Assembly (NCBI GenBank): GCA_009760855.2
Contig: WPIO01000096.1
Coordinates: forward strand, 1,368,501-1,432,500
From: Cristatella mucedo
Lineage: Eukaryota > Bryozoa > Phylactolaemata > Cristatellidae
Direction of reading: 5' to 3'
DNA: 64,000 nt
Shown here piece by piece: positions 1-64,000 of the stretch. The translations under genes were made by a program, and so were the position numbers. The stretch's first letter is position 1, and every line of letters starts with the position of its first letter. The notes beneath the pieces are model-generated. The model ran no database searches. It had not been told where the DNA came from and saw only the letters and a list, made by a program, of their open reading frames with translations.

Positions 1-862
1 TCTTTCTCTCTTTCTCTCTTTCTCTCTTTCCCTCTTTCTCTCTTTTCTCTCTTTCTCTCTTTCTCTCTTTCCCTCTTTCTCTCTTTCTCTCTTTCCCTCT
101 TTCTCTCTTTCTCTCTTTCTCTCTTTCCCTCTTTCTCTCTTTCCCTCTTTCTCTCTTTCTCTCTTTCCCTCTTTCTCTCGTTCTCCCTTTTTCTCTCTCT
201 CTCCCCCTTTTTCTCTCTTTCTCTCTTTTTCTCTCTCTCTTTTTCTCTTTGTCTCTTTTTCTCTTTTTCTCCCTCTCTTTCTCTCTTTCTCTTTCTCTTT
301 CTCTCTGTCTCTCTGTCTCTCTGTCTCTCTGTCTGTCTGTCTGTCTGTCTCTCCGTCTCTCCGTCTCTCCGTCTCTCCGTCTCTCCGTCTCTCCGTCTCT
401 CCGTCTCTCCGTCTCTCCGTCTCTCCGTCTCTCCGTCTCTCCGTCTCTCCGTCTCTCCCTCTCTCCCTCTCTCCGTCTCTCCGTCTCTCCGTCTCTCCGT
501 CTCTCCGTCTCTCCGTCTCTCCGTCTCTCCGTCTCTCCGTCTCTCCGTCTCTCCGTCTCTCCGTCTCTCCGTCTCTCCGTCTCGCTGTCTCGCTGTCTCC
601 CTGTCTCGCTGTCTCGCTGTCTCGCTGTCTCGCTGTCTCGCTGTCTCGCTGTCTCCCTGTCTCCCTGTCTCTCTGTCTCTCTGTCTCTCTGTCTCCCTCT
701 CTCCCTGTCTCCTGGTCTCCCTGTCTCCCTGTCTCCCTGTCTCTCTGTCTCTCTCCCTCTCTTTGTCTCTCTGTCTCCCTGTCTCTCTGTCTCTCTCTGT
801 CTCTCTGTCTCTCTCTGTCTCTCTCTCTCTCTCTGTGTCTCTCTCTCTCTCTCTCTCTCTCT

Positions 863-958
<96 letters not shown>

Positions 959-975
959 CTCTCTCCTCTCTTTTT
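1..975 (+). repeat. CT-rich satellite with 8-bp units
   Basis: This is an uninterrupted pyrimidine tract on the plus strand that runs off the window start. It has an internal order: CTCTTTCT-type octamers (1-240), then GTCTCTCC octamers (about 348-580), GTCTCGCT octamers (580-650), mixed GTCTCCCT and GTCTCTCT (650-830), and finally almost pure (CT)n (866-954). Long open frames here (Ser/Leu repeats) come only from the repeat. The strand bias is complete, so the locus could form triplex DNA; that is inference from composition. Confidence 0.95.
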
Positions 976-1415
976 AGTTTTTTTTAGCTCTTCCTTTGTT
1001 CAGCAACTCAGCGAGGGAAATACGATATCGGCATCCTATGATGGCCGCACAATTTCTAGCGTGTTATTTCAATATAAATCACCCTCTGTTTTTTAATATA
1101 ATGAAGTGGCTTCTATCTCTCAACTATTTATAATAATTCAAGCGATCTCATTTATCGATGAGAATGCAATGCGTGGCAGATTAATGAGATACTTGCTACT
1201 ATAACAAGTTCCTAGCATATTTTGGAAGTCAATTCAGTTAGGGAGTTCCCAATTTATACTCAAAAGCCTATGGTTTAATGAATGAAGAGAAAAACATTAC
1301 GGGCTGACGTTACAATACAGTTCACGACTGAGAAGATGACAATCGCGGTAAAGGAATAGCTAAGGCGCATTCATTCAGCAGAGAAATTCTCTCTTGCTTA
1401 AAATAAATTCCTCAC
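976..1415. other. Intron or flank downstream of exon H, nothing recognised
   Basis: Unique-looking AT-rich DNA between the satellite and exon H. I looked on the minus strand for the cysteine-rich EGF exon that usually follows an LRP propeller and saw none. Confidence 0.5.
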
Positions 1416-59025
<57,610 letters not shown>

Positions 59026-60084
59026 CTAAAATGAGGTAGGATTTTTCCAAAATCCTGATTTTTTTGTATGGACATGGTAAGATGGTGCATACATAGAATG
59101 ATAATTTCTTACTCATGATTGAAACTTCAGCCAAGGATATGCAATGTACTACCTTTACAGGTTCTGATATTAATTGTCTCTTAAAAATAACATATGAAAG
59201 TAATCAAATGTGGCAACTCTTAAATTCATGCACTTACTTTATTCGGAAAGTGCTTTTGGCGGTGCGTCGAGCTATCAGGAAGCCGATTACCAACTCTACC
59301 TCAAAGTACTGTTATCATTTACTACTACTAGACAAGTGAAAGTTCGCATTTAAGCAGGATCTTTAGCTGTAGCAAGATTGAATTTCAATTCACTTATTTA
59401 TAATCTGATATTTATTATTCATAGTTTTAATCTTCTTGATGTCTGTTGAAATCAGTTTACCTGAGCTCTCCTCCTGGCAGAATTTGAAGACATGCTTTAT
59501 CATCCGGTCTCTCAGGTTGTACTTCATTGCACTTCAAAAATCATCCTCTCTTCCAGTTTTAGCATTCGCTTACATTAAAATAGGACGCCATGAATACGTC
59601 AGGATGCCGAATTAGGTCTATTTAGTGTAATTGAGAATTCCTTTTTCTTGGAGCAAATGTTTAGGGCTTCATGTCGCGTGCAGCAAATGTCGACGGGTTT
59701 TCTACTGCTCCTGCACATTGGAGTATTGCAAAATCCTATTACTACCAAAGCCTATGCAAATATGCCTACATCTATGCAATCTTTGCTATAATTTCTGTAA
59801 CACTGGGTAAGAAACTTAAGTACTAATTGCAATGCGTTAGAACTGTTGACAATATTAACCATGCAATCAAATAGATTTCTCACTCCTAACAATAAATCAT
59901 CGTTCCGAAAAATCCTTACAAGGATTGCTAAACAAGTGTTTTATCTTAAAAAAATTAAAAAATTCAAATGCTACAGCTAGTTACTGGTTGATTTATTATA
60001 GCAGTTAATAGTCGGCTATGACTAGATGCATTGTTTGGTTGGGTACAAACTCAAAGTAAAGAGGCGGTTAGTTGTATTTGAGTC

Positions 60085-61130
60085 ATCCACTGAAGAAATA
60101 TGCCAAGCCTCTACTATCTCAGTGGGAAATTCCAGAGTATTGACGTGGATGGACAGGGATCATCCGAGACCTCTGTAATATGAGGTGCCTCAGGGCTCCA
60201 TGGTAGGTCCAATTCTTTTCACGGTTTATGCTTACGCTCAAAATTGGCTCTGCCATCATATACCCTGTTAAATCTTCGAGAAATATAGGCCTCATGTTCC
60301 AAGGCGACCTGTCGTTAGAACGCCACGTTAGCTCCACAGTCAAGTCTGCCCACTTTCAGCTACATAGCATTGCTAAAATTCGGGCTTGATTAGATAAGGA
60401 TGCCACATCTAAGTTGGTCCGTGTATTTGTGACGTCCCGTCTTGATTTCTGTAACTCTATGCTGGCTGGCATACCGGCATGTGCAATCAGGGGCGTACAG
60501 CTGGTGCCAAACTCTGCAGCTAGGCGAGTCTGTGGTTAGCGTAGCAGTTGCCACATCACACCACTTCTCTCCTATCGGCACTGGCTACCAGTCAAGCAAC
60601 AGATCGATTTCAAGGTTTTGTCACTCACTTTCCATTCTATGGCTCCAGCCTCTATCTCTCAGATCTAGTGCCCCACCAGGCCAAGCATCGTAGCACCCAT
60701 TTTTCGGAACAAACAAATCAGTTTATCAATACCTCGTAAAAAACTTCAAATCCTGTGGAGACCTTGCATTTAGTTCGCACGCTCCCTAAAGCCTGGAAGC
60801 CACTAACAACTTGCGTCACAACATCCCTAGACTTGACTACGTTTAAAAAGAAATTCAAAACGCACCTATTTAGTACAGCCTATATTAGATATCAGTGATT
60901 CGTCCTTATGTGCTAATGTTCGCTGACACTATGCATGGTGCCACTAACCGCACTTGCATACTGACACTGTGCATGTAACACCTAGCCATGCTATTCGTGT
61001 TGTTTATCAAGCATGACATCACTCACCATTTAATCGCGTTTCCCATTGCAGCAAATGTATAGCGCCTAGAAAGAGATTGAGTTCGCTGAGGGCGTTTTAT
61101 CAAGTGTAATATTATTTTCATTATTAGTAA
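60085..61130 (+). mobile_element. LINE-A, 1-kb 3' copy
   Basis: Starts in the RT palm region ('GAGGTGCCTCAGGGCTCCAT', i.e. the VPQGS motif, at about 60.18 kb). It continues through the C-terminal block ('RLDFCNSMLAG', 'AIRG', 'LSDLVPHQAKHRST') to the UTR, the hairpin GCGCCTAGAAAGAGATTGAG and an ATT-rich tail. Stops interrupt the frame. 5' truncated. Confidence 0.9.
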
Positions 61131-61269
61131 GCCTAGCTAAGTACTGCCAAGGCTCGCTGTGATTTCGGCTATGGAGAGGTTCATTTCAATAACATAGACT
61201 AGTCATTTATTGTTACGGGCCGAGCAGTTCGTATAGTCGCTGAGTCATGTCATCATATGCCCAAGTTGA

Positions 61270-61350
61270 GCCTGTCAATGTGGCATCTGTCATAGGCTCG
61301 CGAGCTCCAGCAGCTCCAGCAATAGCCAAGGCCAAGGCCGCAAGCAGCAC
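61270..61350 (+). repeat. GCN/CCAGCAG-periodic minisatellite, locus 4
   Basis: A short run of 'GCTCCAGCAGCTCCAGCAAT' and 'GCCAAGGCCAAGGCC' repeats resembling loci 1-3. Weak match. Confidence 0.4.
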
Positions 61351-62012
61351 TCTCGTAATGGTACCAGTCGTTGGAGGCGAATGGCACGCAATTTTTGAGC
61401 TAGAGCCTCTGTGCTAGGCTAGGAAATCGCAAATGCCGAATTCCCCATACGCGAATGTATTATAATTTGCAGTAGCCCAGCATTCAATGCAGCGATGCAG
61501 AGAGCATTACCTGATGAGTCACTGCCATCGCCAACTGGTCGAGTGTATACCAATAAAGTTAGTTTCCAATGGCAGATTAGGAAAGTAGTTTTACTAGCTG
61601 CAGTGCTACGACTGATAAACTGATTTCTTGCTTTGCAGACATTTAGTCCTGGATGTCGGAAAAGTTTCTTAAACTAAGCAAAGATAAAACGGAACTAGTA
61701 CTCACAGGAAATTTCAAGCGTGTGACTGGACTAGTGGAATTTGTTCTTCTAACAAGCGATACCATTGTGAGACCATCGCTATGAGCTCGGACTTTCTGTG
61801 GCGTCCTCGATAGCTGCCCAGACTTTTTGAAAGCTTGAAAGCTTTATTAAAAAGATTGTATCCACAGCTAGTCATCACCTCCTATCCCTATTAAGGATTA
61901 GCAGCTTCTTTCTATTGTGGCTTACAAAGAATATAACTAGCTCCATACATTTGTCTCCGCTACGGTGCTGTAGTTCCAGTTTGTCTGGGCTGCCGAAAAA
62001 AGCCAATCGACT

Positions 62013-62395
62013 AAATAATAATAATAATAATATTGCACTTGATAAAGCGCCCTCAGAGAACTTAATCTCTTTCTAGGCGCTTTACATTTGCTGCAAAGTG
62101 ATACGCAATAGAATAGTAAGTAAAATCATGCTTGAAAAACAAACAAAATGAATAACATGGTTAGGGGTTACATGCACTGGGTCAGCATGCAAATGTGGTT
62201 AGTGGCAGCATGAACAGTGTCAGCACGCATAAGCACATCGAGGACGAATCACAAGGACCCACTAAATGCTGTCCTAAATAGGTATGTTTTTAAGTTTCTT
62301 TTAAATGTGGTCGGGTCAGGGGATGTTCTGATGCAGGTCGGGAGGGAGTTCCAGGCTGTGGGAGCATACGAGCTAAATGAGGGAGAGTATAAACG
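62013..62395 (-). mobile_element. LINE-A 3' end, well preserved
   Basis: Minus strand: ORF2 end 'APTAWNSLPTCIRTSPDPTT' and 'KRNLKTYLFRTAFSGSL' then stop (at about 62,249), the complete UTR, an intact hairpin, 'TTATCAAGTGCAATATTATT' and (ATT)n ending at about 62,013. It is the best reference for the family's 3' end. 5' truncated. Confidence 0.95.
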
Positions 62396-62529
62396 GTGAA
62401 ACTGCCAAAGAATATAGCCGCAATACAAATTCAGAAATTCCAGACGTTTGGTCATGTGCCTCGTTAGCAGGAAGAGTTTGGGAAGCTGCCTGTTTATCAA
62501 CGGATACGAAGTGAAGATCTGAAGGTGGC

Positions 62530-62882
62530 TCGCAAGCCGCGGCTTGGCTTCTCCGTGCCAAGCTTAACTGATACACTATTTTCAGCCTCTCCGCGCCCTC
62601 GGACTCTGTACAGACAATAGACTAGCTGTTCAGCCCCTCTTCTTGAAGACCTTTTACTGCAGAAGCTTTTATTGTTCAGGTCCTAGACTGTGGAACTCAC
62701 TTCCGAAACTCTTGCGAAACAGCAACTACTTTCCTGTTGCTGACTATGGCGCATCCTGTCAAGCGGTCCTGAGCTGTTTCTCCCATGCTACTCACTTCCT
62801 CAACTGCTCGCCTGACTCAAACGTGTTACTCACTTTTTCTTGGTTGCGTGAAATGAAGTCTGTTGGCTTCCAAATGCGTAAC
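62530..62882 (+). mobile_element. LINE-B 3' fragment ending in a hairpin
   Basis: The ORF2 C-terminus reads 'SGPRLWNSLPKLLRNSNYFP' and 'LREMKSVGFQMR' (62,643 onward). It lacks the normal CATTA tail: sequence stops at 62,882 and folds back as an inverted copy. Confidence 0.85.
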
Positions 62883-62910
62883 AGCCCTCGTTACGCATTT
62901 GGAAGCCAAC

Positions 62911-62964
<54 letters not shown>
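62856..62964. repeat. 27-bp perfect hairpin followed by (TA)24
   Basis: Left arm 62,856-62,882, 7-bp loop, right arm 62,890-62,916, with no mismatch. The left arm is LINE-B coding sequence (AAGTCTGTTGGCTTCC). (TA)n begins directly at 62,917. Confidence 0.96.
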
Positions 62965-62967
<3 letters not shown>

Positions 62968-64000
62968 ATGCTTCCAACGCACTGCTTAACAATATAGTTA
63001 CAAGTAAAGAGAGCAAAGTAAAATGCCATTGAGAATTATTTGACTTCTAAGATACAATCTCATTTAGAAATCATGGTACAGTGGCTCACGATCTCAATTC
63101 AATTGGCGATTACGTCGAGGTTGCAGTTGTGCTCTAGCCATGAAGACATGTTACTAAGTCGGAGGAGCTGGTGCCTCGAGGCTTGGCTAGGAAGTTGCAG
63201 ATCCTGGTTACATTCAGTTAGGCATTGCTAAAGTAAGAGCTTGCTGTAATACATCTATGTACAGGAAAACGTGGCTATAAACCTTAAAATGACGAATCCA
63301 TGCAGGTGGCTTAGATAAATTTACTCCGTAGCTGTAACGACGGGCATGTTCGCAACACCAGTTGGTGCTCTCGAATAAATTATGTTATAGCAGGAGCACA
63401 AGCTAAATTCTGGAACAACGAATAATAACAAGAGTCTACCACTTTAACCGTTGAAGTAGGAACAAGTTTCACCGCAATAATAAACTCACCAGCAGCTGAG
63501 CTCTAGTTAGCTCCACGGATTATCAACTATGTACAACTTCACAAATGCGCTGTAATTTCTCATACCTTTTATCAATTGCCTAGAAATTTTTAGGTTAAAG
63601 TTACAAAAATTATTAAAATTGTGACTTGAGTTGTTATGAAACTGCATGCAAGTGTTAGTACAACTAAAATAACCCAATCATTTTTGAGACTATGGGTTTT
63701 TTGGATGCACGCTAAATTCAATCCCTAAACTGATCAAGCTTGAGAAGGTGTGATTTTACCTTCATCATTTGAAATGGAGTAAGTTCAGAAACACATTCAT
63801 CAAGTAGTTTACACTCATAATTTTTAATATCTCACTTTGAATGTGATCTAACATCAAAACAGGCTCTGACCTCCGAAGTTATTAACTGCCTTCGGCTGCT
63901 GCCTCGTTCCTCAATATTCGACGGGGCTTTTTTCGAACCTATCATTACAACTGCTTGACATGTCTGTGAACAACTTTTTTGTAGCCTACCGTACCCTTTA

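Larger units (their letters stand above)
59026..64000. other. Upstream intron or flank of the LRP gene
   Basis: Upstream of exon A in transcript sense. No signal-peptide, LDLa or EGF exon was recognised. LINE-A occupies 60.1-61.1 and 62.0-62.4 kb, a LINE-B end 62.5-62.9 kb. Nothing was seen in 59,030-60,080, 61,350-62,010 or 62,970-64,000. Confidence 0.6.

Noticed and set aside
249-1096. Long Ser/Leu open frames at the window start
   Set aside because: They are reading frames through a CT satellite in several phases at once, with no domain or splice context.

Overview
The window is a stretch of a large, repeat-rich invertebrate nuclear genome. Evidence for this is the multi-kilobase introns with GT..AG borders, the single coding exons scattered through AT-rich DNA, the many decayed non-LTR retrotransposons and tRNA-derived SINEs, and the long microsatellites. 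There is no sign of bacterial, organellar or viral gene organisation. The species cannot be read from the sequence. A divergent LRP with long introns would suit a flatworm or another spiralian, but this is a guess.
The only convincing protein-coding gene lies on the minus strand and fills most of the window, from about 59.0 kb down to 1.4 kb. Eight exons encode two consecutive YWTD beta-propellers of an LDL-receptor-related protein. They resemble the LRP4/LRP5/LRP6 (arrow) group, which are single-pass cell-surface receptors for Wnt, sclerostin/DKK or agrin-type ligands. Exons A-D (59,025-46,467) make propeller 1, about 268 codons. Exons E-H (28,563-1,416) make propeller 2, about 270 codons. 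All seven junctions keep the reading frame, and the two propellers have the same exon layout and intron phases, which points to an ancient modular duplication. The signal peptide, LDLa repeats, membrane segment, cytoplasmic tail and all EGF modules are missing. They either lie outside the window or were not found.
Introns and flanks consist largely of transposable-element debris. (1) LINE-A is a CR1/L2/Jockey-like element with an APE endonuclease, a YADD reverse transcriptase and a conserved 3' hairpin followed by (ATT)n; about 20 fragments were seen. (2) LINE-B is a second non-LTR element ending in CATTA repeats, with four copies. (3) SINE-1 is tRNA-derived with A and B boxes, five copies. 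(4) SINE-2 is tRNA-derived and carries the LINE-A 3' hairpin, four copies. (5) R3 is a dispersed unclassified repeat, two copies of 1.5 kb or more. (6) A GC-rich block at 29.7-30.9 kb has the promoter and polyadenylation layout of a solo LTR. (7) Degenerate GCN-periodic, alanine-like minisatellites occur at several loci. (8) There are long CT, AC/AT and TA tracts.
Region by region: 1-1.0 kb CT satellite; 1.4-9.5 kb exons H and G with LINE-A, LINE-B and SINE-1; 9.5-14.6 kb exon F and R3 copy 1; 14.6-28.6 kb the large F-E intron with a tail-to-tail LINE-A pair; 28.9-31.6 kb CT tracts, minisatellite and LTR-like block; 31.6-46.5 kb the largest intron, with a nested LINE-A; 46.5-59.0 kb exons D, C, B and A; 59-64 kb upstream flank or intron with LINE-A and LINE-B ends and a foldback hairpin.
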